A DNA stretch of 64,000 nt from Nitrospira japonica (GCA_020723105.1 DYJL01000003.1:62001-126000); one strand, 5' to 3'. Positions 39,845 to 50,625 are shown, counted from the stretch's first letter. Notes: generated by a model not told the origin, from the sequence alone. Made by a program: numbers and translations.

Positions 39845-41398
39845 TTAGTACATTTTTATTGCTTCAACAATTATAAGGACACATATCATGGAAAAATATG
39901 CTATAGAAAATGCATAAACCTTTCTGTCCTTCTTTTTCCTTTCATCTACATCATTGGCAGTAACAATCTGCGGTATCACAGCCAATACCGGGACGTTAAA
40001 GGCCTTCTTAAGTTCATCAACTGTTTTTACCGAATTATCAAAAGCATGAAGCAGTAAAATGATTCCAATTCCTGCACCAATTCCTGCAACAATCCCTCCC
40101 AGCATAATTAAGACCCTGTTAGGACTTACAGGCCTTGTCGGTATAATTGCAGGGTCAATTATCCTGAAAGTCTCTGTTTTGTCCTGAATCTCCATTTGCT
40201 TGGAAACTTCGCTTTGACCAAGTTTCATAATAAGTTCGTCATCAATCTTCCGGTATGTATCTTTTTCCCGTTCAAGGTCTGCAAGGACTTTCTTTTCAAG
40301 CGGGATACTTCCAAGATATTCTTTTTTTGATTCTATAAAGGCCCTTAGATGCTTCTCCTTTGCAGAGAGCGCAGCCAGGTCCAGATCTGTTTTGCCGAGC
40401 TCTTCTTTTATCTTCTGGTGAATAGGGTTTAAAGTTGACATCTCGGTTTCGTTCCCCTGTGCATTTTCATTAGGAGAAGGATTTTCCTGAACCTGTTTTT
40501 TCAATATTTCAATCTCAGCCCTCGTCCTGATAACCTCAGGGTAATTGTCTGTATATTTCACTAACAGCTCATTCAGTTTATCCTGAAGTTTGGTTATCTT
40601 GTCGTTTAGAGTGTCTCCCTTGGTCTTGCCAAACATTGCAACTGTATAAGGTTTCTCTTCCCTGAGCTGTTTCTCTGTCATGATCTTCTTTGCTTCCAGT
40701 TCGATCCTCTGGACTTTAAGCGTCTCAAGGTTTGCCTCTGCCGCTTTTATTTCCCCGACAATTGTTTTCTCATCAACAGATACAAAAATACCTTTGTTCT
40801 TTCTGAATTCCAGTATTTTCCCTTCGGCGGCATCCATTTTATCTTTAAAAAATTTTCTCTGCTCAAAAAGGAACTTGTTGGCATCATAAGATTCTTCTTT
40901 CTTTGCCGATATATTCTCCTCAACGTACCGGTTCACCAGCGTATTGACAAAGTCTCGTGCAACCTTAGGATTTTCATCTCGATAGGTAACCGAAAACCAA
41001 TCCGTTCCCTTGCCGCCCTTGTCAACGACTTTTATCTTCGTTCCTAACTGAAATTTCTTTACGAGCATTTCCAGGTCAATAGGTTTTCCGGAACCTTTAC
41101 TGATATCAAGATCAAGATCATGTATCACCTTCATTATGAGATTCCTGCTCGTCATAGTCAGAGATAAAACCCTGAGCCTTTCATCTATCGAAGGAGTTAT
41201 GGCAATACCTCTGACAAGCGCATTGATAATATTTCTTTCAACAAGAACTGTGCACTGGGCCTCATATTTTTTTGGTATCAGGTAACTGCCCACAACTATT
41301 ACTGACAGGCAGATCAATGCAACAGTGATAAACAGATACCGCCGTCGCACTATAAGCCTCCAGTAATCCTTAATGTCAATTTTTGACATGTGATCCAT
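39845..41398 (-). CDS. Wzz/GumC-like polysaccharide chain-length determinant
   Basis: DIKDYWRLIVRRRYLFITVALI; coiled coil; IIDPAIIPTRPVSPNRVLIMLGGIVAGIGAGIG. Confidence 0.9.
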   Translation of the reverse strand: MDHMSKIDIKDYWRLIVRRRYLFITVALICLSVIVVGSYLIPKKYEAQCTVLVERNIINALVRGIAITPSIDERLRVLSLTMTSRNLIMKVIHDLDLDISKGSGKPIDLEMLVKKFQLGTKIKVVDKGGKGTDWFSVTYRDENPKVARDFVNTLVNRYVEENISAKKEESYDANKFLFEQRKFFKDKMDAAEGKILEFRKNKGIFVSVDEKTIVGEIKAAEANLETLKVQRIELEAKKIMTEKQLREEKPYTVAMFGKTKGDTLNDKITKLQDKLNELLVKYTDNYPEVIRTRAEIEILKKQVQENPSPNENAQGNETEMSTLNPIHQKIKEELGKTDLDLAALSAKEKHLRAFIESKKEYLGSIPLEKKVLADLEREKDTYRKIDDELIMKLGQSEVSKQMEIQDKTETFRIIDPAIIPTRPVSPNRVLIMLGGIVAGIGAGIGIILLLHAFDNSVKTVDELKKAFNVPVLAVIPQIVTANDVDERKKKDRKVYAFSIAYFSMICVLIIVEAIKMY

Positions 41399-41415
41399 TT
41401 TTTATTGCTCCTTTT

Positions 41416-42261
41416 TTAAAACAAACTTTCCTTTACGACAACAATGTCGCCAGGCATCATCAGAATATTCTTGTTGATTTCACCCTTCTTCATCAAATCC
41501 TTGCCCCTCACAGGAATTTTCGTTCTTTCGCTGCCATCATTTCTTCTCAGAATCTCTACGGCGTTTTCATCTGCGAATTCTGTAAATCCTCCAACAGATA
41601 ATATTACATCCAGAAAAGTAAGCCCTTCCCTGTAAGAAATAGTGGAGGGTTTAGCAACTGCGCCAACAATGCTGATTCTTTCTTCAAAATTATCAGGGAT
41701 AAACAACATATCATTCGGCTCCAGGACGATATCCTGATTAAAATCTCCCTTTGCATATAACTCGTGAAAACCTGTTTTCACTTTCTTCTTCGCCCTTATG
41801 AGATATGCCTTCTCCAGGTTAGCATTTTCCAATGAACCCAGTTGTGCAAGAAACTCAAGGAGGGATGTCTCTTTCGTAAGTGCACGAACTCCTGAGGGTG
41901 CGCCTTTCCCCAATACAAAAACCCGATAATTAGTAATGCCTGTCATAATAACAGTAACAATAGGGGTCTTTACCACTTTGGACATCTCATTTGTTAGGAT
42001 ATTTGTTAATTCTACAGGGGTTAACCCGGACGCCTTTATTTCACCTAAGGCAGGAATTGATATTTTGCCGTCGGGCCTGACGGTAGTAGTAAGGCTGAGT
42101 TCAGGATTACCCCACACAGATATTATAAGTGTATCGCCGTCTCCAATTACATAATCCTTTGCAAAAGCATTAAATGAAAGCAGAAATAAAATTATTACAA
42201 TAAAAACAATCTGTTTCACACACCCTCCAGTTATTGATATTCTCGGATAAATTTGGAACAT
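41416..42261 (-). CDS. Wza-like polysaccharide export protein (SLBB domains)
   Basis: YVIGDGDTLIISVWGNPELSLTTTVRPDGKISIPALGEIKASGLTP. Confidence 0.9.
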   Translation of the reverse strand: MFQIYPRISITGGCVKQIVFIVIILFLLSFNAFAKDYVIGDGDTLIISVWGNPELSLTTTVRPDGKISIPALGEIKASGLTPVELTNILTNEMSKVVKTPIVTVIMTGITNYRVFVLGKGAPSGVRALTKETSLLEFLAQLGSLENANLEKAYLIRAKKKVKTGFHELYAKGDFNQDIVLEPNDMLFIPDNFEERISIVGAVAKPSTISYREGLTFLDVILSVGGFTEFADENAVEILRRNDGSERTKIPVRGKDLMKKGEINKNILMMPGDIVVVKESLF

Positions 42262-42280
42262 TCTTTAATTTATTATATGG

Positions 42281-43657
42281 TTATCTTCCACCCTTTCCAA
42301 AAATAATTACTTTAATTGTATCTAAAACAATAAGAAGGTCAAGAGAAAGAGACTGATACTTGATATAGTAGAGGTCATATCTCAGTTTCTCAATAGCATC
42401 TTCAATTGAATCGCCGTATTCATACCGGACCTGCGCCCATCCAGTGACCCCAGGCTTTATACAGTGCCTTTCTGAATAATAGGGTATCTGTTTTTTCAAT
42501 GATTCAACAAAAAAAGGCCTTTCAGGCCTGGGCCCGATAAAACTCATTTCACCGAAAACAACATTAAACAATTGAGGAAGTTCATCAAGGCGTGTTTTCC
42601 TCATAAATCTCCCCAGTCTCGTTATCCGGCTGTCACCTGTATGAGACCATACAGGGCCTGTATTTTTTTCAGCTCTGTCAATCATGGTCCTGAACTTATA
42701 AAGAGTAAATCCTTTCTCACCCTCTCCGACACGCTTTTGTTTGAACAGTACCGGCCCTTTTGAATCCAGCTTTATCAACAATGGAATAATTATAAGAAAG
42801 GGTATTGCCAACACTATAACCATCAAGGCAAAAACCAGATCGAACATACGCTTCAGATAACGCTGTATAACAGTTACCCTGAAGCCATCTGAAAAAATAA
42901 GATGGCTCGGATTCATATTTTCAATAAGCAGTTTACCGGTTATCTGTTCATAAAAAGACAGACCATCAACAATATCAATCCCCTGCATCTTGCAGTTGAG
43001 CACTTCCCTGACAGGGAAAGTCCCTCTTCTCTCAGTAAGAGAAACAACAATTTTCTGCACTTTTTCCTTTGTTGCAACTTCAAGCAGTTCTTCCCCTCCT
43101 CCAATTATATAATCCCTTGGCACATGAACCGCCTCGCCAGCGCAGTTAACATAACCGGCCAATGCAAGTCCGCTGTTATTTGCAAGAAGCAGATTCCCCA
43201 TTGTATGTGCAATAGGGCCCGTACCGAGTATCAGGACTCTCTCGGCAATGCCCGGCAATCTCATAAACAACAAATAGCCAATATGCCATAGTGAGGTCAG
43301 CAACACAGCAAAGCAGAAGGAGAAAAATAAAATACCCCTTCCGATATATGTATAAGGCACAAAATAGTAAAAGGCGCCGGTTGCAAATACTGCCAGCACA
43401 TTTGCAGAAATTATTTTTGCAAGTATTTCTTTATTTCCATCGTTCTTTTCAACATCATAAAGATCCATAAAGAAATATATAATTACTATAAAAAACGAAA
43501 ATATTATGGCCTTGGGATACAACGGAAAATACTTGTCCAGCTCAAACTGAGAGACATAAAATAATCTCAGATAAGCTCCGGCATAGACTGAGGCCACAGA
43601 GATGAGCAGGTCCCCGGTTATCAGTAAAATGTTTTTTGATGCAAAAGGATTTTTCAT
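42281..43657 (-). CDS. EpsB-like PEP-CTERM-associated sugar transferase (polyprenyl-phosphate sugar transferase)
   Basis: KRMFDLVFALMVIVLAIPFLIIIPLLIKLDSKGPVLFKQKRVG; TRLDELPQLFNVVFGEMSFIGPRPERP. Confidence 0.9.
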   Translation of the reverse strand: MKNPFASKNILLITGDLLISVASVYAGAYLRLFYVSQFELDKYFPLYPKAIIFSFFIVIIYFFMDLYDVEKNDGNKEILAKIISANVLAVFATGAFYYFVPYTYIGRGILFFSFCFAVLLTSLWHIGYLLFMRLPGIAERVLILGTGPIAHTMGNLLLANNSGLALAGYVNCAGEAVHVPRDYIIGGGEELLEVATKEKVQKIVVSLTERRGTFPVREVLNCKMQGIDIVDGLSFYEQITGKLLIENMNPSHLIFSDGFRVTVIQRYLKRMFDLVFALMVIVLAIPFLIIIPLLIKLDSKGPVLFKQKRVGEGEKGFTLYKFRTMIDRAEKNTGPVWSHTGDSRITRLGRFMRKTRLDELPQLFNVVFGEMSFIGPRPERPFFVESLKKQIPYYSERHCIKPGVTGWAQVRYEYGDSIEDAIEKLRYDLYYIKYQSLSLDLLIVLDTIKVIIFGKGGR

Positions 43658-43662
43658 AACAC

Positions 43663-46431
43663 CTATTTCTTCTTCATTCCTGCCAGGATTTCCTGTGCAT
43701 CTTTCAATTCAGGGAAAGGATAAATACGGCCCAGACGGATTGAATTTTTAAACTGCTCTTCTGCCTTGTCTTTCATTTCTTTTTTCAGATATGCAAGCGC
43801 CAGATGATACCGGACCGACGGCTCTCCCGGCAGATAATGTGTGGCCTCTATAAAATATTTTAAGGCCTCGTCATACCGGCCTGCCTTATACAGCGCCCAC
43901 CCCAGGGTATCTGTTACGCTGCCGTCTTTTGGTGTGGACTTCTTTGCCTTCTGCACAATTTCTATCGCCTTTTCAACAGGGCCATATCCTTCCGTATATA
44001 AATATGCAAGATTATTCAATGCAGGCACATAGTCCGGGAAGAGTTCAAGCATTTTTTCATACTTCCTGGCTGCAGCTTCTTTCTGTCCACTCTGTTCGAG
44101 AACATTTGCCTGATAAAAATAGGCCGGCATATATTTAGGATCTGTCTTTTCGAGCCCTTCAAAAATCTCAAGCGCCTTCCGGAAATCTTTGCTTGCCATA
44201 TAAATCCGGCCCTCTGCGGCCCTGTTTTCAATATTAGCCGGATTCAAGGCCTGGGCCTTTTTTACCGTATTTACTGCGTCCTGAAACTGACGGTTCTCCG
44301 TATATACTGAAGCGAGAATCAGGTAACCCGCATCGCCCTGAGGTTTTGAAGCGATAAGCTCTTTTGCTGTTTTCTCAGCATATGCAAAATCTTTTTTCTT
44401 TACATAAATATTAACAAGTTTCCCCAATATGTCTATCCTGCTGGAATCTTTATGTAACAGGCTCTGCAGTTCCTTTACAGCGTTATCGTATTCTCCCATT
44501 GCCGTATATAGCTCGGCTATCATTTCAGCTCCTATTTCCGGTGAAGACGCCTTCAGGTCTTTATATACCAGCAGGGCTTCTTTATATTCCCTGCCTGCAA
44601 CGTGTAAACGTCCCGCCAAGGCCCGGGCCTGAATATTTCTGGGGTCCACACTTAAAGCTTCCTGCAGAACTTTCAGGGCCTGCTTGTTATCATTCTTCCT
44701 TTGGTAATATTCCGCAAGCGCTATGAATGCTATTTCTTTTTCTGTCTCTTTGGCCCTTGTATAAAAAGATAATGCTTCCTTGTCTTTCTTCTCTGCCTCC
44801 CGGATCTTTGCCAGCATCAGCAACGCCGTAACATTGTTCTTATCTATATTGAGGACTTTCATATATTCTTTCACTGCCATTTCCTTATCACCTTTACTCA
44901 GATACAGAAGCGCTAAGTTAAAATATGGGAGAAAAAACTTGGGATTGGAAGAAATGGCCTTTTTAAAATTCTCTCTGCTGTTTGCAATATCCTCGGCACT
45001 GAGATATGCAGCGCCGATAATATTGTAAACAACGGCGTCATCGGCGTTACCCTTTAACCCCTGCTTTAGTGTATTTACAGCGTCCTGAAATCTTCCGGTC
45101 TTAATGTAATATTGGGCAAGCACAATTCTGTTGTTGAGCAAGTCTGGTGCAATTCTTACAGCAATTGCGAATTCCCTCTCTGCTATCTGATCATTTCCTG
45201 ACTGCAAACTGAAGGCTCCCTTTTTCATATGGGCGTCAACAAGCTGGGGGTTTATCTCAATTGCCTTATTGAATTCCTCCAGGGCCAGCTCGCCTTTATT
45301 CAAGGCAAGATATGCGCTTCCAAGCAGATTATGTGCAAGTGCGTTATTCCCATCAATTTCCAGAACTTTTTTTGCCTCTTTCTCAGCTTCCTCGAAGCGA
45401 CTTCTCTTAAGATGTGTTATGGCAAGTAAAATGCGTGCCTGAAACATCTCAGGCCTCATATCAATTACTCTCTGAAACTCATTTGAGGCCTGTTCCAAAT
45501 CTCCCTTCTCAAAACGACAGAGTCCGAGATAATAATGTGCTCCAGGGTATGGTCTGATTTCGGTTGATTTTTGAAGAGATACCAATGCATCGTCTATTTT
45601 TCTTTCGTAGAAATATACCAGGCCCATCAAGTACGGAGCTTCCGGTTTCTTGGGATGCAGTTTCTTAATCTTCTCGGCTAATTCCTTAGCCTTTTCATTA
45701 TGTCCCTTCTCCAGATAGGCCAACCCTAATTCGAATTGAGCCCTGGTATCCTGCGGATCTATCTCAATAATTTTTTGATAGGCAGTAATGATATCGTCAA
45801 ACTTCCTCTGAACCTGTTTTATTTTTGCAAGAATGTAGAGCGCTTCCTTCTCTTTACTGTTTATATTAAGGACCTCTTTAATCAGTCTTTCCGCTTCATC
45901 GGTTCTTCCAGTCAATAAATAAACATCTGCAAGTATAATTTTTGCAGAGTTTTCTTTAGGAAACTTACTAACTGCTTTGTTCAGATATTCCTCTGCAGTC
46001 AGATAATCTTTTTTAATGCTATATGCGGTAGCAGCCACTTCATAAGCCTTTATACTGTCACTGGCTTTATTGAAATACAGTTTTATTTCCTTGATAGCAT
46101 CATCTGCTCTCATCTTGCTGACATATGTTTTGGCAAGATCTATATGAGCTACATGAAAGGACGGGTTCAATCTTAATACCTTGAGAAACTCTCTTTCAGC
46201 AGAATCATATTTCCCCTGCATTGCATATGCTAAGCCGAGCTGATATCTGGCTTCAAAATAATTCTGATCTGTCTCAATTGCCTTTTTAAAAGCAATAATA
46301 GCCCCGTTAGTGTTGCCGCTATTAAGATACCCAATGCCTTTTTGATAATATTGCTGCTTGCTTACATTGTTGGTGTTGCATCCAGCAGATATAGCAGCAA
46401 TGAAGACAATCAAGACCAGTATGTTACGCAA
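43663..46431 (-). CDS. prsT: PEP-CTERM system TPR-repeat lipoprotein PrsT
   Basis: Lipobox IAAISAGC; about 20 TPRs. Confidence 0.85.
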   Translation of the reverse strand: MRNILVLIVFIAAISAGCNTNNVSKQQYYQKGIGYLNSGNTNGAIIAFKKAIETDQNYFEARYQLGLAYAMQGKYDSAEREFLKVLRLNPSFHVAHIDLAKTYVSKMRADDAIKEIKLYFNKASDSIKAYEVAATAYSIKKDYLTAEEYLNKAVSKFPKENSAKIILADVYLLTGRTDEAERLIKEVLNINSKEKEALYILAKIKQVQRKFDDIITAYQKIIEIDPQDTRAQFELGLAYLEKGHNEKAKELAEKIKKLHPKKPEAPYLMGLVYFYERKIDDALVSLQKSTEIRPYPGAHYYLGLCRFEKGDLEQASNEFQRVIDMRPEMFQARILLAITHLKRSRFEEAEKEAKKVLEIDGNNALAHNLLGSAYLALNKGELALEEFNKAIEINPQLVDAHMKKGAFSLQSGNDQIAEREFAIAVRIAPDLLNNRIVLAQYYIKTGRFQDAVNTLKQGLKGNADDAVVYNIIGAAYLSAEDIANSRENFKKAISSNPKFFLPYFNLALLYLSKGDKEMAVKEYMKVLNIDKNNVTALLMLAKIREAEKKDKEALSFYTRAKETEKEIAFIALAEYYQRKNDNKQALKVLQEALSVDPRNIQARALAGRLHVAGREYKEALLVYKDLKASSPEIGAEMIAELYTAMGEYDNAVKELQSLLHKDSSRIDILGKLVNIYVKKKDFAYAEKTAKELIASKPQGDAGYLILASVYTENRQFQDAVNTVKKAQALNPANIENRAAEGRIYMASKDFRKALEIFEGLEKTDPKYMPAYFYQANVLEQSGQKEAAARKYEKMLELFPDYVPALNNLAYLYTEGYGPVEKAIEIVQKAKKSTPKDGSVTDTLGWALYKAGRYDEALKYFIEATHYLPGEPSVRYHLALAYLKKEMKDKAEEQFKNSIRLGRIYPFPELKDAQEILAGMKKK

Positions 46432-46804
46432 TGATATTCCCTCCCGATAATTTCAAATAGCCATTTATGATCCCGCGAACTATATACTTGAACCGCTCAA
46501 AATCAAGTGGCTTTACAAGACAGATTGAGTTTTTAATTTGTTGCATTATTTTCATCAAATCGTTATTTAATTCATCAGACAGCACAATTGTCGGTATATC
46601 CTTTATTGCTTTTGATGTTAAAAGAGATATGGCAAAAGGATAACTCGAGACAATCAAGGATATTCCATTAGTTGAAACAAGCCTGGCAGCTTCCTCTGTA
46701 GACACAGCGAGCCGGGTTTGAAAGCCTTCATCCTGCAAAATGGCAGAACAGACCTTTGAAAAACCATCTTCATCAATAATCAGAATTTTCTTTGGAAAAG
46801 ACAT
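46424..46804 (-). CDS. Degenerate response-regulator receiver domain protein
   Basis: ILIIDEDGFSKVCSAILQDEG and LVKPLDFERF, but SLIVSSYPF at the phospho-acceptor position. Confidence 0.75.
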   Translation of the reverse strand: MSFPKKILIIDEDGFSKVCSAILQDEGFQTRLAVSTEEAARLVSTNGISLIVSSYPFAISLLTSKAIKDIPTIVLSDELNNDLMKIMQQIKNSICLVKPLDFERFKYIVRGIINGYLKLSGGNIIA

Positions 46805-47132
46805 TGATATTTTGTCAGTAAGCGAACTTTATAAACAAATTCTAATGTATGTATATAGGTTAATTATCAAAACGGATATAAACGCAATTATTATGCCACT
46901 ACTACTATTTTGTCTTCAGCAAGCCTTACAAAAACTATTCACTAATTACAACTACTTGAATTTTCAAATATTATCTGGCAGGAATATCTCTATTTATATG
47001 CTTATTGATGGCATGACTAAGAAAGCTGACCAGCAAGATGGGCGCATTAAAACTGTATCGAAAATATACAATTTATATTTATATGACCTGAAAAGGTAAT
47101 TAAATCAGGACGGTGTGCTGTTCCAAAAGTTA

Positions 47133-47175
47133 TGTATCCAAAGGATACACAACTTGCCCCGAATGCAGGCAAGTT
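47133..47175. terminator. Tandem hairpins just downstream of the NtrC-like gene
   Basis: TGTATCC-aaa-GGATACA and AACTTGCC-N9-GGCAAGTT, perfect arms. Confidence 0.5.
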
Positions 47176-47185
47176 ACCAGAAATC

Positions 47186-48538
47186 TCAAGCCTTGGCACC
47201 CCTGAGTTTACTGTAAAGCGCCTTCCTTGTTATACCAAGGGCCTGTGCTGCTTTTGATTTATTCCCTTGAAACTTACTTAATGCCTTTAATACAGTCTCT
47301 ATCTCAAGCTCCCTTAAAGACTTTATGCTGTCAGTGCCAATACCGGTTTTAATATCCCTTATAATTTCCCTGGGAATATCCCTTAAACCTATTTCATCTC
47401 CCTTTGCAAGCACGACAGCCCTCTCTATAACATTTTCAAGTTCACGTAAATTCCCGGGCCATATGTACTGAAGGAAAATATTCATAACCTCGGAAGACAC
47501 AGAAGTAATACGTTTATCCTCCTGCTGAGAAAATTTGTCAATAAAATGTGTTACCAGAAGAGGTATATCGGCCTTTCTTTCTCTTAAAGGAGGCAGCTTA
47601 ATCTGCACCACATTTAACCGGTAATATAAATCCGCTCTGAAGTTTTTCAGTTTCACCTCTTTCTTTAAATCCCTGTTGGTTGAAGCTGTCAAACGGATAT
47701 CGATTTTGATTTTTTTACTACCTCCAATACGCTCTATTTCCTTTTCCTGAATCGCACGTAAGATCTTTGCCTGCAGAGCTAACTCCAGTTCACCAATCTC
47801 GTCAAGAAACAACGTCCCTGTATCCGCCTCTTCAAATTTTCCGATCCGCCTTGAAACAGCTCCGGTAAAAGCGCCTTTTTCATAACCAAAAAACTCTGCC
47901 TCAAGAAGTTCACGCGGCACCGCAGCACAGTTTACCGCTGTAAAAGGCCTGTAATGCCGATGACTTGTATAATGAATAGCCCTTGCAAGCAGTTCTTTAC
48001 CGGTCCCAGTCTCACCAATTATTAATACATTAGTGGATGAATCTTTAATCGTTTCAACCATTCTGAATATTTTTTCCATGCTTGCGCTTTTCCCGATAAT
48101 ATTTGAAAACCTGTATGTGGATTCAAGTTGATTACGCAAATCAGTAATTTCATTTTTGAGTTTTTTCTGTTCAACAGCTTTAGCTAATACAGCCTTGAGC
48201 TTTACGTAATCAGGAGGTTTGATAAAATAAAAAAAGGCCCCTTCTGTCATTGCCGTGACAGCAGAATCAACTGTTCCAAAAGCTGTTAGAAATATGACTG
48301 GAATGTCGGGATAGTTCGATTTTAAATAATCAAAAAAATACAGACCATCTTTTCCAGGCATCTTGAGGTCTGTAATAACTGCATCTATTCTTTCAGTCGA
48401 AACAATCTCCTGTGCCCTGTCCACTCTGTCTGCCTGATAGATATTGTATGAAGCTTCCCTGAGAATCGCTGAAAGGACCTTCAGGGCATTGGGTTCGTCA
48501 TCAACCAGAAGAATGTTTACTGACGGCTTATTATGCAT
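47186..48538 (-). CDS. prsR: NtrC-family sigma-54 activator (PrsR-like)
   Basis: REC ([13 protein letters not shown]), [22 protein letters not shown]-terminal Fis HTH. Start at MHNKPS. Confidence 0.9.
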   Translation of the reverse strand: MHNKPSVNILLVDDEPNALKVLSAILREASYNIYQADRVDRAQEIVSTERIDAVITDLKMPGKDGLYFFDYLKSNYPDIPVIFLTAFGTVDSAVTAMTEGAFFYFIKPPDYVKLKAVLAKAVEQKKLKNEITDLRNQLESTYRFSNIIGKSASMEKIFRMVETIKDSSTNVLIIGETGTGKELLARAIHYTSHRHYRPFTAVNCAAVPRELLEAEFFGYEKGAFTGAVSRRIGKFEEADTGTLFLDEIGELELALQAKILRAIQEKEIERIGGSKKIKIDIRLTASTNRDLKKEVKLKNFRADLYYRLNVVQIKLPPLRERKADIPLLVTHFIDKFSQQEDKRITSVSSEVMNIFLQYIWPGNLRELENVIERAVVLAKGDEIGLRDIPREIIRDIKTGIGTDSIKSLRELEIETVLKALSKFQGNKSKAAQALGITRKALYSKLRGAKA

Positions 48539-49544
48539 TTTTGTGCACCGGAAAAAAGATCCTGAACGTTGTTCCCTTGCCTTTAACACTCTCCCATAAC
48601 AATTTTCCATTATGAGACTTAATAATCTCTCTGGAAAGAAAAATGCCAAACCCTCTGTGACTGCTTTCCGAATTGTCAGAGAGTTCACCAAGGATATTTA
48701 GTTTTTTTCTGGAAATCCCTTTTCCTGTATCAGCTATTTCTATTACAATATAATCAAGGTCTTTTTCCCATGATGAATAGGTCCTTATGGCAAGGTTTCC
48801 ACCTTTTGGCATTGCTTCAAAGGCATTATTGATAATATTAAACAAAGCCTGTTCAATCTGAAAGGGGTCGGCGTTTATCCGCGGCAAACCAGAAAAATCA
48901 TATGAAATATTAATACGCTGTATTTCAGCACGCGGTGTTATCATAGTAAGTATCCTTTTGAGAATGTCGTTGGGACTTACCATGACAGATTTTATTCCTC
49001 CGTGAGCTGCACTCAAAAAATTGGAAATAAAATTATCAAGCTTGTTGATTTCATCATTTATTATTGTGCTGAATTCAAGAAGTGTAGCCTCATGTCCGTA
49101 TTTCTCACGCAGATAGACTACCGCACCTTTTATAGCATTTAGAGGATTCCTTACGCCATGAGCAAGAGATGAAGCTATTTTCCCGATTTCAATCATCTTC
49201 TCCTCAGAGTTTGAAAATCTTTTCTCTGTTGCATTTCGTTTTGTAATGTTAGTAAACAGAACATTAACCTCACAGACCTTCCCACGTTCATTTTTTATTG
49301 GGGAAATCTCAACACAAAAAGAGGAATCCGTTCCAATGAGGCATCTGTTTCCGAAATTTCTCAAATTCCTCTTTTTACCATCATCAAAAACAAGTTTCAC
49401 TTTGTCGAATAGAAGAGGGAATACCTTGTTAAGTTTCTTGCCAATCATGCTTTTTGCAGACCTGTGACTTATTTTCTCCATACTTGTATTCCAGGTCTTT
49501 ATTACAAAGGCTTTATTAATACGAAAGAAATGTTTATTTACCAT
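48531..49544 (-). CDS. NtrB-like PAS sensor histidine kinase
   Basis: ASSLAHGVRNPLNAIKGAV H-box; NIINNAFEAMPKGG; GFGIFLSREI. Confidence 0.9.
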   Translation of the reverse strand: MVNKHFFRINKAFVIKTWNTSMEKISHRSAKSMIGKKLNKVFPLLFDKVKLVFDDGKKRNLRNFGNRCLIGTDSSFCVEISPIKNERGKVCEVNVLFTNITKRNATEKRFSNSEEKMIEIGKIASSLAHGVRNPLNAIKGAVVYLREKYGHEATLLEFSTIINDEINKLDNFISNFLSAAHGGIKSVMVSPNDILKRILTMITPRAEIQRINISYDFSGLPRINADPFQIEQALFNIINNAFEAMPKGGNLAIRTYSSWEKDLDYIVIEIADTGKGISRKKLNILGELSDNSESSHRGFGIFLSREIIKSHNGKLLWESVKGKGTTFRIFFPVHKNA

Positions 49545-49598
49545 ATGCTTCTTAATTTGAAAATTTTTCTTCTTCAGCGGGCAGTAACAAGTGGCCTG

Positions 49599-50345
49599 TC
49601 AATCTCTGATAAATTCTTTATACAGTTCCGGGTCTTTATCTGACATCGTCTGTTCTATCTTATCTATCTCTCCCAGATACGGGGTCCGAATACCATGATA
49701 ATCAACAGGATCACCAATGGCATTAAACATCAGTCCAAATTTATCAAGTAAAACTATAATCCCTTTTGTCATAACAGCATACCAATAGTTTAATTGCCTT
49801 CGCTTGCTTTCCTGATATATTGCTTTATATAAGCTAAGAATTATCTCGTGTTTTTTTCGCCTTTCAATTTGAGATGCGCCAGGTCGTAGAGAGGTATTCT
49901 TATATCTGTTTTTGTCTTCAAAGCGTCTGTTGTATGAATAATTGTTTGAAAAATCAAAACTTCCGATGCTTCTTCTATCTTCATCCGGCCCATATATATA
50001 TTTGTCCTCAACCCTTCTCCTGAAATCCCTATGTATTGCCAGCCTTGAAATCTCAACTGTTTTTTGTCTGGGAATCTGATCTGTATTAATATCCAACTGG
50101 CAGTATTTCTCAATTGGGAAACCTTCCCTTGAATCAGGTATCAATCTTATCGCCCCAATGATTTTGCCTGTATAATCTCTCACAGCAAAATGCAATGCAT
50201 AATTATCATATACGTCTGTCAAGATTCCATTCGAATATTTCTCCGGCTTTTCAAACCCCCATTCCAGACAATATATTTTATATCTCAGCCTGTAGATTTC
50301 AGTCAGATCTTTTTCATCTGAGACTGTGAACACTGTAAACGACAT
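49599..50345 (-). CDS. PEP-CTERM/exosortase-associated acyltransferase (LuxI/GNAT-like)
   Basis: LTEIYRLRYKIYCLEWGFE; GAIRLIPDS; TVEISRLAIHRDFRRR. Start moved to MSFTVF. Confidence 0.85.
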   Translation of the reverse strand: MSFTVFTVSDEKDLTEIYRLRYKIYCLEWGFEKPEKYSNGILTDVYDNYALHFAVRDYTGKIIGAIRLIPDSREGFPIEKYCQLDINTDQIPRQKTVEISRLAIHRDFRRRVEDKYIYGPDEDRRSIGSFDFSNNYSYNRRFEDKNRYKNTSLRPGASQIERRKKHEIILSLYKAIYQESKRRQLNYWYAVMTKGIIVLLDKFGLMFNAIGDPVDYHGIRTPYLGEIDKIEQTMSDKDPELYKEFIRD

Positions 50346-50593
50346 AAGGCATTCTCTCAATAAAATAAAAATTATTAAGCAACAAATAAAATCCAACAAT
50401 TGTTCTATAGGTATGACGCCCTATAATAACATAATAGTGTGACATGGCAAAAGCCGCACACAAAGGTTACAGTGCCAGATTTCCATAATAGCAAACCGTG
50501 CAATGCAGTAAAGATTACAACAGAGCATAGCCATAGTTATCATTCTCATAAATTATTTAATGAATTGTCTGGTCCTGACGCCCCGGACTTTAA

Positions 50594-50618
50594 CTAACAT
50601 TATATTAGATAATGTTAG
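50594..50618. promoter_or_regulatory. Perfect inverted repeat next to sigma-54 promoter
   Basis: CTAACATTAT-ATTAG-ATAATGTTAG. Confidence 0.7.
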
Positions 50619-50625
50619 CAGTTTC

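Noticed and set aside
48539-48691. N-terminal 51-residue extension of the NtrC-like regulator in the ORF track
   Set aside because: It overlaps the histidine kinase coding sequence; receiver homology begins after MHNKPS at 48538.
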